Positions 63,101 through 63,108 of a DNA stretch of 64,000 nt are shown one piece after another. The position numbers and the translations under genes are program-made. The notes beneath the pieces are model-generated. The model saw only the letters and a list, made by a program, of their open reading frames with translations, was not told where the DNA came from and did not search any database. Origin of the DNA: Promerops cafer (taxonomy: Eukaryota; Chordata; Aves; Passeriformes; Nectariniidae). The DNA lies in the NCBI GenBank assembly GCA_013398275.1, contig VZSE01009483.1, positions 3,361,907-3,425,906 on the forward strand. The letters run 5' to 3'. Each line of letters begins with the position of its first letter. Positions within the stretch are counted from its first letter, which is position 1.

Positions 63101-63108
63101 TCATCCAC
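42..63108 (-). CDS. DYNC2H1: Cytoplasmic dynein 2 heavy chain 1, partial (59 internal exons)
   Basis: This is the ATPase motor chain of dynein-2, which drives retrograde intraflagellar transport from ciliary tip to base. Joining 59 exons gives 3036 codons without a stop. Visible landmarks, in residues of this partial product: AAA1 P-loop GPAGTGKT at 1193-1200 and Walker B CFDEF; AAA2 P-loop GPSGGGKS at 1483-1490; AAA3 P-loop GPEGCGKG at 1795-1802; AAA4 P-loop GRSGVGRR at 2157-2164; the stalk and microtubule-binding domain at about 2390-2680; AAA5 at about 2691-2903; and a buttress coil after that. The order and spacing match the human protein with an offset of about 496-498 residues, and the similarity is far closer than to DYNC1H1 or axonemal heavy chains (from memory, no search run). 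The first ~500 residues, the start codon, AAA6 and the C-terminus are outside the window. All introns are GT-AG except intron 5, which is GC-AG. Confidence 0.97.
942..1076 (-). CDS. DYNC2H1: DYNC2H1 window exon 58 (buttress coil)
   Basis: Residues 2944-2988, phase 0 at both ends: TLATSQGNILENKDLIESLN, QTKASSALIQESLAESFRLQ and SFLDK. L--S-GNIL-N--LI--L--TK is the universal dynein pattern. Donor GTAGAA. The following intron (186-941) shows nothing. Confidence 0.95.
2581..2921 (-). mobile_element. CR1 non-LTR retrotransposon fragment
   Basis: The left edge reads tcatagaatcataaaac, the complement of the CR1 3' end with its short terminal repeats. It is followed by the bird CR1 landmarks 'ggtttgggttgga-ggacc', 'ttccagggatgagg' and a cysteine-poor remnant to about 2921. 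It is truncated at its 5' end, lies in the same sense as DYNC2H1, and sits mid-intron (exon 57-58). Confidence 0.88.
3826..3945 (-). CDS. DYNC2H1: DYNC2H1 window exon 57 (buttress coil)
   Basis: Residues 2904-2943, phase 0 at both ends: LLALTIQHEKPDLEEQKTKL, LQQEEDKKIQLAKLEDSLLE. LL---V--E-P-LE--R--L is the conserved opening of the buttress coiled coil. Donor GTAAGA. The following intron (1077-3825) carries a CR1 fragment. Confidence 0.95.
4679..4842 (-). CDS. DYNC2H1: DYNC2H1 window exon 56 (AAA5)
   Basis: Residues 2849-2903: GPRYAIQIGEKMIDYNEEFR, LFLSTRNPNPFIPPDASSIV and TEVNFTTTASGLRGQ. F-L-L-TR-PNP--PP and N-TTT--GL-GQ are universal AAA5 patterns. Acceptor TTACAG, donor GTAGGC. The following intron (3946-4678) shows nothing. 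Confidence 0.96.
7661..7784 (-). CDS. DYNC2H1: DYNC2H1 window exon 55 (AAA5 strand/sensor region)
   Basis: Residues 2808-2848, ending one base into Gly: DTNFLTALELAVRFGKTLII, QEMDGVEPVLYPLLRKDLIA. The LE-A-RFGK-LLI---D-vdP-L-PLL pattern is universal. Donor GTAAAT. The following 2.8-kb intron (4843-7660) is AT-rich, with no element identified. Confidence 0.95.
8920..9018 (-). CDS. DYNC2H1: DYNC2H1 window exon 54 (AAA5)
   Basis: Residues 2775-2807, phase 0 at both ends: SKVCPFLIDPSFRATEWLKT, HLKESRLEVINQQ. The P-LIDP---A--W pattern is conserved in all dyneins. Donor GTGCAG is weak. The following intron (7785-8919) shows nothing I can name. Confidence 0.94.
9485..9882 (-). mobile_element. CR1 fragment, left part of an interrupted copy
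   Basis: It matches the CR1 3'-UTR/ORF-end region in complement (gtgtctctcttgtgctg, aactggacccaggactcc, cacctcctttgacctgctg, aacttcatgaggttcctgtc). The match stops at 'gtgtatcag' (9874-9882) and resumes after the inserted copy at 10318. It therefore appears to be the host of a nested insertion. Confidence 0.85.
9883..10317 (-). mobile_element. CR1 fragment nested in an older CR1
   Basis: A complete CR1 3' end in complement (cacagaatggattgggttgg) followed by typical 3' region sequence up to 'ccagccatcagatcatctt'. On both sides the sequence is an older CR1 in the same orientation, and 'gtgtatcag' occurs at both junctions (9874-9882 and 10318-10326). The copy is 5'-truncated. Confidence 0.85.
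10318..10400 (-). mobile_element. CR1 fragment, right part of the interrupted copy
   Basis: It continues the CR1 sequence broken at 9882: gtgtatcagcagtgtctccc, then 'ttgtgttagcaagcttgctgaagg', which corresponds to the CR1 segment 'tcatcagcaaacttgctgagg'. The right edge is approximate. Confidence 0.75.
10968..11064. repeat. TA/CATA-rich microsatellite
   Basis: Alternating AT-rich dinucleotide sequence: 'atgtattatatatatctatatatatta', then repeats of 'catatgta/tacatatgtata' to 11064. Imperfect; no coding content. Confidence 0.8.
11439..11548 (-). CDS. DYNC2H1: DYNC2H1 window exon 53 (AAA5)
   Basis: Residues 2738-2774: KFDLRRFLCTESEELVWKSE, GLPSDDLSIENALVILQ. W---GLP-DDLSIEN-ll is universal in dynein AAA5. 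Donor GTAAAT. The 2.4-kb intron that follows holds the nested CR1 pair and a TA repeat. Confidence 0.95.
12095..12236 (-). CDS. DYNC2H1: DYNC2H1 window exon 52 (AAA5, N-terminal)
   Basis: Residues 2691-2737, ending one base into Lys: VSEITDDLATLPKRAQLAAA, FITYLSAAPEDQRKTSLDEW and TKSAGLE. A-FI-YL-A is the AAA5 opening helix. Acceptor TTTGAAG, donor GTAATT. The following intron (11549-12094) shows nothing. Confidence 0.95.
13947..14073 (-). CDS. DYNC2H1: DYNC2H1 window exon 51 (stalk coil 2 to AAA5)
   Basis: Residues 2648-2690: FQTRTTEAAKLEAELSKAQK, TLKAAEVLINQLDREHKRWS. The L--E--RW pattern marks the end of the stalk before AAA5. Donor GTTAGT. The following intron (12237-13946) shows nothing. 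Confidence 0.94.
15453..15539 (-). CDS. DYNC2H1: DYNC2H1 window exon 50 (stalk coil 2)
   Basis: Residues 2619-2647 plus two bases of a Lys codon: NLKKTEDRKQKLEDLLNSVG, QKVLELKD. Coiled coil 2. Acceptor TTATAG, donor GTAAGT. The following intron (14074-15452) shows nothing. Confidence 0.92.
16146..16350 (-). mobile_element. CR1 fragment
   Basis: The complement of a CR1 3' end (cagaatcacaaaatggttaa, then 'ctggagatcatctagtccaa', 'ctgctaaagcagg', 'ggagactccacaacctctct', 'cagtgctctgtcaccctcaa'). Its right edge is about 60 nt from exon 49, on the donor side of that exon. 5'-truncated. Confidence 0.87.
16410..16531 (-). CDS. DYNC2H1: DYNC2H1 window exon 49 (stalk tip to coil 2)
   Basis: Residues 2579-2618 plus two bases of an Ala codon: NAKRASAAAAPLAAWVNANI, QYSHVLERIQPLEKEKAGLE. 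A--A---L--WV-A---Y is the conserved start of descending coil 2. Donor GTAAGT. A CR1 fragment lies about 60 nt downstream in the intron. Confidence 0.94.
17148..17271 (-). CDS. DYNC2H1: DYNC2H1 window exon 48 (microtubule-binding domain)
   Basis: Residues 2537-2578: it completes Ser, then FLAKRSVREDIGSFDARNIP, KEIRESVEELLSKNRASFDP. It encodes the helical core of the stalk-tip domain. Donor GTAATT. The following intron (16532-17147) shows nothing. Confidence 0.94.
17430..17590 (-). CDS. DYNC2H1: DYNC2H1 window exon 47 (microtubule-binding domain)
   Basis: Residues 2484-2536 plus two bases of a Ser codon: PLVSEAKLAVGNIKPEALLE, IRSLRMPPDIIRDILEGVLR and LMGIFDTSWVSMK. The P--EEA--A---I stalk-tip motif and the IRSLR-PP segment mark the start of the microtubule-binding domain. 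Donor GTGAGA; the next intron is 158 nt. Confidence 0.95.
18749..18862 (-). CDS. DYNC2H1: DYNC2H1 window exon 46 (stalk coil 1)
   Basis: Residues 2446-2483, phase 0 at both ends: SASEQKAEMEKIKHRIAEEA to KIEDELKEVQ. Charged coiled coil, continuing coil 1 toward the microtubule-binding tip. Donor GTAAGA. The following intron (17591-18748) shows nothing. Confidence 0.93.
21146..21283 (-). CDS. DYNC2H1: DYNC2H1 window exon 45 (stalk coil 1)
   Basis: Residues 2400-2445, phase 0 at both ends: AGVSKLNEAKALVDELNKKA to ADAALQEITVSMQ. This is ascending coiled coil 1 with heptad-like spacing. The donor GTGGTG is weak. The following intron (18863-21145) shows nothing recognised. Confidence 0.93.
22958..23112 (-). 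CDS. DYNC2H1: DYNC2H1 window exon 44 (AAA4 to stalk)
   Basis: Residues 2348-2399: DSEFLKSFLAIHESCKIYGA, TPSRYMTFLRVYSTINNSKT and RELIKRQNHLQ. TPSRYMTFL--Y is the universal pattern where AAA4 runs into the stalk. Donor GTATGT. The following intron (21284-22957) has a purine-rich stretch on the plus strand near 22140-22240 but no identified element. Confidence 0.94.
24348..24429 (-). CDS. DYNC2H1: DYNC2H1 window exon 43 (AAA4 variable loop)
   Basis: Residues 2321-2347: IPEMLLCDSDEQEKTGKTYK, EVKKKHS. It is the smallest exon (82 nt) and the least conserved: only IPEML and the KKK-S end align easily with human. The composition is highly charged, suggesting a surface loop. Donor GTAATA. The following intron (23113-24347) shows nothing. 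Confidence 0.88.
24880..25345 (-). mobile_element. Bird LTR-type dispersed repeat, probably endogenous retrovirus LTR
   Basis: On the minus strand this reads as a dispersed bird repeat that I recognise by its landmarks: 'gaggttttgg' near the start, two 'cagaagct' units, 'ctggccaaggctgagccc', 'gagagaaacatccctgcagac' and 'ctgtgaccccgtgggaagcc'. GC content is far above the surrounding intron. Short open frames inside it are not genes. The family name is uncertain and the boundaries are approximate. It lies in the same sense as DYNC2H1. Confidence 0.65.
25639..25781 (-). CDS. DYNC2H1: DYNC2H1 window exon 42 (AAA4 sensor I)
   Basis: Residues 2273-2320: IQQNLHVVLIMDSTNLNFTI, NCESNPALYKKCQVLWMETW and SEDSMKK. 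LH-VL-MD and NPAL-KKC correspond to the dynein motif around sensor I. Donor GTAAGT. The following intron carries an LTR-type repeat. Confidence 0.93.
26604..26717 (-). CDS. DYNC2H1: DYNC2H1 window exon 41 (AAA4)
   Basis: Residues 2235-2272: EVPGLYKPEELEPLLSPLKD, QASQDGFTGPIFNYFTY, ending one base into Arg. The universal LLSSGEVPGLY motif spans exons 40/41. Donor GTATGT. The following intron (25782-26603) shows nothing. Confidence 0.94.
27709..27817 (-). CDS. DYNC2H1: DYNC2H1 window exon 40 (AAA4 Walker B)
   Basis: Residues 2199-2234: VMELAGIEAQQVVLLLEDYQ, FVHSTFLEMVNSLLSS, ending one base into Gly. LLLEDYQ is the Walker B-type strand. Donor GTGAGT. The following intron (26718-27708) shows nothing. 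Confidence 0.94.
27872..27925 (-). mobile_element. Short CR1-like 3' tail (CR1 or CR1-tailed SINE)
   Basis: The stretch 'caatatcctgagttggaagg gaccgacaaggatcat' matches the complement of a CR1 3' tail, very like the tail of the SINE at 58383-58517. The remainder is too decayed to tell CR1 from SINE. It lies about 55 nt beyond exon 40 on the acceptor side. Confidence 0.6.
28612..28860 (-). CDS. DYNC2H1: DYNC2H1 window exon 39 (AAA4 P-loop)
   Basis: Residues 2116-2198, phase 0 at both ends: GIIHYGRDKKEIDVLLFHEV, FPGGSLLLAGRSGVGRRTVT and SLVSHMHGAVLITPKISRGY. The AAA4 P-loop is GRSGVGRRT (2157-2165), with Arg where the P-loop Lys normally sits; the human protein has the same. Donor GTAAGT. Confidence 0.95.
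30026..30150 (-). CDS. DYNC2H1: DYNC2H1 window exon 38 (AAA3-AAA4 connector)
   Basis: Residues 2074-2115: TFYVTWGACQEAFITPGQAL, PPHGRPLGRLNSTDLKDVIQ. The middle (ACQEAFITPGQAL) is a variable loop compared with human; the flanks are conserved. Donor GTGAGA. The following intron (28861-30025) shows nothing. Confidence 0.92.
30270..30437 (-). CDS. DYNC2H1: DYNC2H1 window exon 37 (AAA3 C-terminal)
   Basis: Residues 2018-2073: SLIQTADLVLEVLAYEARRL, FRDRIVGMKELQVFDNILTK and VFQGDWGSDVLDNMA. E--R-F-DR/KLV is a universal dynein pattern. The start (SLIQTADL) differs from human. Donor GTAAGC; the next intron is 119 nt. Confidence 0.94.
31621..31662. repeat. 21-bp tandem duplication
   Basis: Two adjacent copies of 'tcattttagaactacttta' plus two bases (31621-31641 and 31642-31662), differing only at the last two bases. 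It lies in the intron between exons 36 and 37, ending 25 nt before exon 36's donor. Confidence 0.85.
31688..31790 (-). CDS. DYNC2H1: DYNC2H1 window exon 36 (AAA3)
   Basis: Residues 1984-2017: VRAKFTVDDHSHYLFTPCIL, TQWVLGLFRYDLEG, ending one base into Gly. H--FTPR/C-LT-WV-GL is a conserved AAA3 pattern. Donor GTAAGT. The following intron (30438-31687) has a 21-bp tandem duplication. Confidence 0.93.
32098..32163. repeat. 33-bp tandem duplication
   Basis: Two adjacent 33-bp copies beginning 'aaacctacctaaatta' and ending 'tttctcacta', at 32098-32130 and 32131-32163, with two mismatches. It is a recent local duplication inside the intron between exons 35 and 36. Confidence 0.9.
32861..33005 (-). 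CDS. DYNC2H1: DYNC2H1 window exon 35 (AAA3)
   Basis: Residues 1935-1983: YPEREQLQTIYSAYLEPVLQ, KNLKNHPVWGSLPKIHQLAG and SMVQIYQQ. Acceptor TTAG, donor GTATGG. The following intron (31791-32860) has a 33-bp tandem duplication. Confidence 0.94.
33528..33679 (-). CDS. DYNC2H1: DYNC2H1 window exon 34 (AAA3 sensor I)
   Basis: Residues 1885-1934: VLTYQGFYDENLEWVGLENI, QIVASMSAGGTLGRHKLTSR and FTSIVRLCAI, ending two bases into Asp. LT-RF--I-RL carries the conserved Arg. The acceptor (TTATTAAAG) has a weak pyrimidine tract. Donor GTAAGT. The following intron (33006-33527) shows nothing. Confidence 0.94.
33805..34125 (-). mobile_element. CR1 fragment (internal, ORF2-end region)
   Basis: In complement it matches the CR1 region around the end of ORF2: 'atcattaatgaagat', 'accactgacaatcaccctct', 'gggcctggctcttcagccag', 'gtcttagtgaagtccaggta' and 'tggtgaattcatgctgatgc'. 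The CR1 3' end itself is absent here, so this is an internal piece. It lies in the intron between exons 33 and 34. Confidence 0.82.
34369..34615 (-). CDS. DYNC2H1: DYNC2H1 window exon 33 (AAA3)
   Basis: Residues 1802-1884: it completes Gly, then MLLHYAFSQLRSTQIATVHC and ISTNTGRVYRPKDCERLVLY, then the Walker B-like LVLYLKDINLPKPDKWGTS and TLVAFLQQ. Donor GTGAAC. The following intron holds a CR1 fragment. Confidence 0.95.
35257..35516 (-). CDS. DYNC2H1: DYNC2H1 window exon 32 (AAA3, most of P-loop)
   Basis: Residues 1716-1801 plus two bases of a Gly codon: IFSWAQESPPDPRKPLDTYY, NLQTLPVIQTPDMQRG and QPFLLVGPEGCGK. The Walker A is GPEGCGKG (1795-1802), and its last Gly codon is split by the intron. 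Gly replaces the usual Ser/Thr after Lys, as in the human protein. Donor GTAAAA. The following intron (34616-35256) shows nothing certain. Confidence 0.94.
36111..36266 (-). CDS. DYNC2H1: DYNC2H1 window exon 31 (AAA2 C-terminal)
   Basis: Residues 1664-1715, phase 0 at both ends: NDFVVETSLVGTVMNGLSHL and INLLRGLGGNLNMKSRQEFA. RGLGGNL--KSR-EF is the conserved AAA2 sensor/helix pattern. Donor GTAATC. The following intron (35517-36110) shows nothing. Confidence 0.94.
36885..37045 (+). mobile_element. CR1 3' end fragment
   Basis: It reads as the CR1 3' end on the plus strand: 'agaaggatttggacaatgct', 'gattcttggggtggtcctct', 'ggaattggacttcagtgatc', 'cccttccaactcaggatatt', ending 'ctacaattctataattcc'. 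It is antisense to DYNC2H1, between exons 30 and 31. Confidence 0.87.
37177..37306 (-). CDS. DYNC2H1: DYNC2H1 window exon 30 (AAA2)
   Basis: Residues 1620-1663: SDEDTDLNALIKSWIRSQPE to YFEKALNWVVKK. Acceptor TTAG, donor GTTAGT. The following intron (36267-37176) holds a plus-strand CR1 tail. Confidence 0.93.
37671..37878 (-). CDS. DYNC2H1: DYNC2H1 window exon 29 (AAA2 Walker B region)
   Basis: Residues 1551-1619: ITSWIICDGDIDPEWIESLN, LLTMPSGERIQFGSNVNFIF and ETHDLSCASPATISRMGMIF. The WI--DGDIDPEWIE and E-HDLS-ASPATISR-GM patterns are universal in dyneins. Donor GTAAGC. Confidence 0.96.
38212..38476 (-). CDS. DYNC2H1: DYNC2H1 window exon 28 (AAA2 P-loop)
   Basis: Residues 1463-1550: IKKALELYEQLRQRMGVVIV, then Walker A GPSGGGKST (1483-1491), TMNPKAMPRHQLLGRIDM and DTREWSDGVLTHSARQVV. 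Local GC content is clearly higher than in neighbouring exons (CpG-containing codons). Donor GTATGT. Confidence 0.96.
39099..39298 (-). CDS. DYNC2H1: DYNC2H1 window exon 27 (AAA2, N-terminal)
   Basis: Residues 1396-1462: NESHIVVQALRLNTTSKLTF, DELVKDVFPGTDSQDVEYAE and VFEEANLEIISTQ. It matches the ALR-N-L--F---D--F-----D-FPG pattern. Donor GTAAAC. The following intron (38477-39098) shows nothing. Confidence 0.94.
39996..40421 (+). mobile_element. Solo LTR of a bird endogenous retrovirus
   Basis: It matches a common bird LTR: 'accatggacaccgttgcagc', 'caacagcgaattgaggagag', 'tgtaattggacaattaaccc', TATA-like boxes at about 40214-40220 and 40233-40240 (tataaaag), a polyadenylation signal aataaa at 40350-40355, and an end near 'gcatcatgaca'. 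No internal retroviral genes flank it, so it is a solo LTR or fragment. The left edge is approximate. It is antisense to DYNC2H1. Confidence 0.75.
40595..40710 (-). CDS. DYNC2H1: DYNC2H1 window exon 26 (end of AAA1)
   Basis: Residues 1357-1395: ELLTPQQHYDWGLRALKTVL, RGCGSLLHQLKKSNAKQE. HYDWGLRA-K-VL is universal in dyneins at the AAA1/AAA2 junction. The tail (KKSNAKQE) differs from human. Donor GTAAGA. The following intron contains an LTR. Confidence 0.94.
41291..41514 (-). CDS. DYNC2H1: DYNC2H1 window exon 25 (AAA1 sensor I)
   Basis: Residues 1283-1356: it begins VEMDPNSGIFITLNPAGKGY. The sensor I Asn lies in FITLNPA, followed by GGRQKLPDNLKQLFRPVAM and a C-terminal helix SEGFKDAKTLGRKLVAIFNL. 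Donor GTAAGC. The following intron (40711-41290) shows only a short inverted repeat near 41029-41048. Confidence 0.96.
41652..41834 (-). CDS. DYNC2H1: DYNC2H1 window exon 24 (AAA1 Walker B)
   Basis: Residues 1222-1282, phase 0 at both ends: GIDVKSMGRIFVGLVKCGAW, then Walker B CFDEFNRL with the catalytic Glu intact, then VLSAVSMQVQTIQHAL. Acceptor TTCAAG, donor GTACAG. Confidence 0.96.
41989..42052. repeat. Compound (ACT)n-(AAT)n microsatellite
   Basis: 'actactataactactactac' continues into further act units and then eight or so 'aat' units. It lies in the 329-nt intron between AAA1 exons 23 and 24, about 110 nt from exon 23. Confidence 0.92.
42164..42346 (-). CDS. DYNC2H1: DYNC2H1 window exon 23 (AAA1 P-loop)
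   Basis: Residues 1161-1221, phase 0 at both ends. It carries LVYTPLTDKCYLTLTQAM, then the intact Walker A GPAGTGKTE (1193-1201), then KALGGILGRQVLVFNCDE. AAA1 is the main ATP-hydrolysis site of dyneins. Donor GTGAAT. Confidence 0.97.
42811..43013 (-). CDS. DYNC2H1: DYNC2H1 window exon 22 (linker to AAA1)
   Basis: Residues 1093-1160: ESGILELKLKALILDIIHNI, DVVKQLNQ, DWAWKKQLRFYMNDKK and ELQYTYEYQ. W-WQ/KKQLR-Y and Y-YEYQG lead directly into AAA1 in dyneins. Donor GTGTGG is weak. The following intron (42347-42810) shows nothing. Confidence 0.93.
43238..43312. repeat. Purine-rich tract with G runs
   Basis: About 75 nt almost purely A/G on the plus strand, with G runs of four or more at 43239-43243, 43248-43254, 43272-43276 and 43285-43288. 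The transcript strand of DYNC2H1 is the pyrimidine side. It lies in the intron between exons 21 and 22. Confidence 0.85.
44523..44673 (-). CDS. DYNC2H1: DYNC2H1 window exon 21 (linker end)
   Basis: Residues 1043-1092: ILSLAEQILFTEDVESAIKN and LELELTAKLDHYTSIGSG, ending one base into a Glu codon. Acceptor TTCCAAAG, donor GTATAA. The following intron (43014-44522) contains a purine-rich G-run tract. Confidence 0.91.
45114..45233 (-). CDS. DYNC2H1: DYNC2H1 window exon 20 (linker)
   Basis: Residues 1003-1042, phase 0 at both ends: VWLNSLASEMKETLKKML to SIDPSLFPSQ. V--WL--L--EM--TL is a conserved pattern. Donor GTAGTA. The following intron (44674-45113) shows nothing. Confidence 0.93.
45322..45434 (-). 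CDS. DYNC2H1: DYNC2H1 window exon 19 (linker)
   Basis: Residues 965-1002: it completes Gly, then INSVSFDEEFKYIIAMKSVE, GETVPLRNKV and LLSNDVE. GE-VPL--KV is conserved across dyneins. Donor GTAAGA; the next intron is 88 nt. Confidence 0.93.
45596..45713 (-). CDS. DYNC2H1: DYNC2H1 window exon 18 (linker)
   Basis: Residues 926-964: EKRSAFPRFYFVGDDDLLEI and LGQSTNPLVIQSHLKKLFA, ending one base into a Gly codon. The K-R--FPRFYF--DDDLLEIL pattern is universal in dynein linkers. Donor GTAACA. Confidence 0.94.
45803..45935 (-). CDS. DYNC2H1: DYNC2H1 window exon 17 (linker)
   Basis: Residues 881-925: SIMSDIKTDNRITSLNARAG to RCQKSLNEFLE, donor GTACAG. LxRCQKSLNEFLE is a conserved linker segment of dynein heavy chains. 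The next intron is 89 nt. Confidence 0.93.
46672..47054 (-). CDS. DYNC2H1: DYNC2H1 window exon 16 (linker), longest exon
   Basis: Residues 754-880 plus two bases of an Arg codon; 383 nt. It reads DLNCRAQGEITIREALRELE and LLQSLKDSPYYKGFEDKVS, and ends near IQRKWVYLEPIFGRGALPKE and RFNRVDENF. The W-YLEPIF motif is the universal dynein linker signature. Donor GTTAGT. The following intron (45936-46671) shows nothing. Confidence 0.95.
47236..47406 (-). CDS. DYNC2H1: DYNC2H1 window exon 15 (linker)
   Basis: Residues 697-753, phase 0 at both ends: MIIPLLKYVRGEHLSPDHW, LDLFRLLGLPRGTTLEGLLF and DAIIEKAMELK. H-W-LF-LLG is a conserved dynein linker pattern. Acceptor TATAG, donor GTATGA. Confidence 0.94.
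47811..47950 (-). mobile_element. CR1 3' end fragment adjoining exon 14
   Basis: The complement of a CR1 3' end: 'catagaatcacagattatct', 'ttgagatcacctggttccaa', 'gaccaggttgctcaaagtac', 'aactggccttgaatatttcc' and 'aggg'. The match stops at 47950, and the exon 14 donor hexamer starts at 47960. Confidence 0.87.
47966..48080 (-). CDS. DYNC2H1: DYNC2H1 window exon 14 (linker)
   Basis: Residues 658-696: SKIYLFEEFLFNWHDRLRKM to LQKEVDKYK, donor GTAAGA at 47965-47960. A CR1 fragment ends about 10 nt beyond the donor hexamer (see 47811-47950). Confidence 0.93.
48169..48324 (-). CDS. DYNC2H1: DYNC2H1 window exon 13 (linker)
   Basis: Residues 606-657 plus two bases of an Arg codon. It reads EECHHFKLEEPDLSLSEAVS to QEKAKEDWITF. 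The pattern SCAEVWALYEEFYQGF corresponds to the region where the tail leads into the linker. Donor GTAACA; the next intron is 88 nt. Confidence 0.93.
48800..48819. repeat. 20-bp perfect palindrome
   Basis: cttgtaacttaagttacaag reads the same on both strands, and a further direct copy of 'cttgtaactta' starts just upstream at about 48787. It lies in the intron between exons 12 and 13; no function is visible. Confidence 0.9.
49164..49369 (-). CDS. DYNC2H1: DYNC2H1 window exon 12 (tail to linker)
   Basis: Residues 538-605 plus two bases of an Ile codon. It reads MEMIKGNVLSRINIYLQDLD, KFKARWDQLKPSDDVIETGG and MIKEKKKEFDELKTVKEKL. The KARWDQLKP segment is characteristic of dynein-2. Donor GTATGT. 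Confidence 0.93.
49744..49812. repeat. A-rich tandem repeat
   Basis: Repeats of 'aaaagaaaataaa/aagaaaaata' with a second copy of 'gtcaaaagaaaataaaaa' at the end. Simple-sequence expansion in the intron between exons 11 and 12. Confidence 0.85.
50157..50306 (-). CDS. DYNC2H1: DYNC2H1 window exon 11 (tail)
   Basis: Residues 488-537, phase 0 at both ends: IFLLFQEAEDKNKLLRTVAG to FELMMESHQLMIAEQ. Acceptor TTTTAG, donor GTAGCA. The following intron (49370-50156) carries an A-rich tandem repeat. Confidence 0.92.
50648..51370 (+). mobile_element. Solo LTR of a bird endogenous retrovirus (ERVL-like)
   Basis: It begins 'tgctggatttggctgggatg', continues with 'ttcctagtacctggtatggg', 'cacaagggattgggagagga', 'catagccaggacagctgacc', 'ttaaactgtctttatctcaa', and ends 'gattaacccaca'. 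These are landmarks of a very common bird LTR. A pyrimidine-rich expansion sits at about 51165-51225. No retroviral genes adjoin it, and I could not make out a target-site duplication. It is antisense to DYNC2H1. Confidence 0.82.
52470..53640 (+). mobile_element. Ancient degenerate CR1 reverse-transcriptase-region remnant
   Basis: Scattered matches, in the right order, to the ORF2 3' half of old reptile/bird CR1s: 'ttcaaaaagcttttaacac', 'aggcctttaaggaaaa', 'tggggttctgta', 'gaagaactgcagaatga', 'aaatccatggtttattcaga' and 'ggcaacaaggatgatcaaag'. Every frame is broken, so it is non-functional and old. The flanking 51850-52440 is moderately GC-rich and unidentified. Confidence 0.6.
53880..54007 (-). 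CDS. DYNC2H1: DYNC2H1 window exon 10 (tail)
   Basis: Residues 445-487: HLCDVSTFLTGAMETL to SLHERKEG, donor GTAAGA. It diverges from the human sequence more than neighbouring exons do. The next intron (50307-53879) is the longest in the window, 3573 nt, and holds an ancient CR1 remnant and an LTR. Confidence 0.88.
55295..55410 (-). CDS. DYNC2H1: DYNC2H1 window exon 9 (tail)
   Basis: Residues 406-444: it completes the Ser codon, then TIRIDCLTVNCNPVKTVIDD and LVVSLRKSIQ, donor GTAAAT. The human counterpart has a similar NCNPVKTVIDD segment. The following intron (54008-55294) is AT-rich, with nothing recognised. Confidence 0.9.
56662..56789 (-). CDS. DYNC2H1: DYNC2H1 window exon 8 (tail)
   Basis: Residues 364-405 plus two bases of a Ser codon: EWVVIGQVDMEPLVKTHL to GKEAERLP. 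Donor GTATAG. The acceptor GTTGGAAAG has no pyrimidine tract in the last 20 nt, but the phase and the homology require it. The following intron (55411-56661) shows nothing. Confidence 0.87.
57224..57452 (-). CDS. DYNC2H1: DYNC2H1 window exon 7 (tail)
   Basis: Residues 287-363. It begins by completing the split Gln, then QGRLQFRPSFEEVRARYYRE, and ends LTDVSNQFK at donor GTATTT. RFISIPNQFRGVSEAEDES is a recognisable dynein-2 tail segment. The following intron (56790-57223) shows nothing. Confidence 0.93.
57547..57686 (-). CDS. DYNC2H1: DYNC2H1 window exon 6 (tail)
   Basis: Residues 241-286 plus two bases of a Gln codon. It reads GFKSSDMKAWRRHWNHQLYK and LEALNENLPEIIIDLTF. Acceptor TTTTAG, donor GTAAGA. 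The 94-nt intron that follows is among the shortest in the window. Confidence 0.93.
57835..57950 (+). mobile_element. CR1 3' end fragment
   Basis: Plus-strand CR1 tail: 'ggagcagggagctggacttg', 'atggtccttgtgggcccctt', 'ctaactcactatatgag'. Earlier sequence from about 57835 (agtttaaggaccatctagac) is probably the same element. Antisense to DYNC2H1. Confidence 0.78.
58383..58517 (-). mobile_element. tRNA-Ile-headed SINE with CR1-like tail (TguSINE1-like)
   Basis: Read on the minus strand, the right part has an A box (tagctcagttggtcagg, about 58493-58509), an anticodon-loop-like 'taata' and a B box (gggtttgatcc, 58460-58470), in the order and spacing of tRNA-Ile(AAT). The left part is a CR1 3' tail in complement (cagaatattctgagctggaa, gggacccacaaggatcatca). 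Such composites are known from passerine genomes, mobilised by CR1 machinery. Confidence 0.78.
59328..59377 (+). mobile_element. CR1 3' terminal remnant
   Basis: 'ttaagggtctttttccaacc ttaacaattctgtgattcta' matches the last 40-50 nt of CR1 including its terminal 'attctgtg' repeats. Very short. Confidence 0.7.
59828..59926 (-). CDS. DYNC2H1: DYNC2H1 window exon 5 (tail), GC donor
   Basis: Residues 208-240, from VISLMNIDLLRQQQRW to TGFASLESQ, phase 0 at both ends. The 5' splice site reads TCACAG|GCAGGG, so the intron starts with GC rather than GT. The only nearby GT choices put the next exon out of frame, and the protein then continues in register with exon 6 (GFKSSDMKAW). Confidence 0.85.
60033..60185 (-). 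CDS. DYNC2H1: DYNC2H1 window exon 4 (tail)
   Basis: Residues 157-207, from HSKSGPGGKAQITWDNP to RKWHTNFIQK, phase 0 at both ends. Predicted helix-rich tail bundle (AAERLSTENRKLRKW). The next intron is only 106 nt. Confidence 0.93.
60689..60784 (-). CDS. DYNC2H1: DYNC2H1 window exon 3 (tail)
   Basis: Residues 125-156, from VAHFYNSIDQQM to AFEQIIK, phase 0 at both ends. Acceptor TATAG, donor GTGAAAG. The following intron (60186-60688) shows nothing. Confidence 0.92.
61378..61573 (-). CDS. DYNC2H1: DYNC2H1 window exon 2 (tail)
   Basis: Residues 59-124. The first base completes the Cys codon split with exon 1. The segment contains VMELDPISG, LVTLLREVRQLSALGF and QKFCKQAVILKQ, typical of the dynein-2 tail. 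Acceptor CAG, donor GTATAAG. The following intron (60785-61377) is plain AT-rich sequence. Confidence 0.93.
62933..63108 (-). CDS. DYNC2H1: DYNC2H1 window exon 1 (tail)
   Basis: Residues 1-58 plus two bases of the next codon. It starts VDDSVKLAEALLSDLPG after acceptor TTTAAG and ends PKSGL with donor GTAAAT. The dynein-2 tail signature YEQEQFDDWS is present. Upstream to the window edge (63109-64000) I see no further exon, only AT-rich intron ending in a T run. The intron that follows (61574-62932) shows nothing recognisable. Confidence 0.92.
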
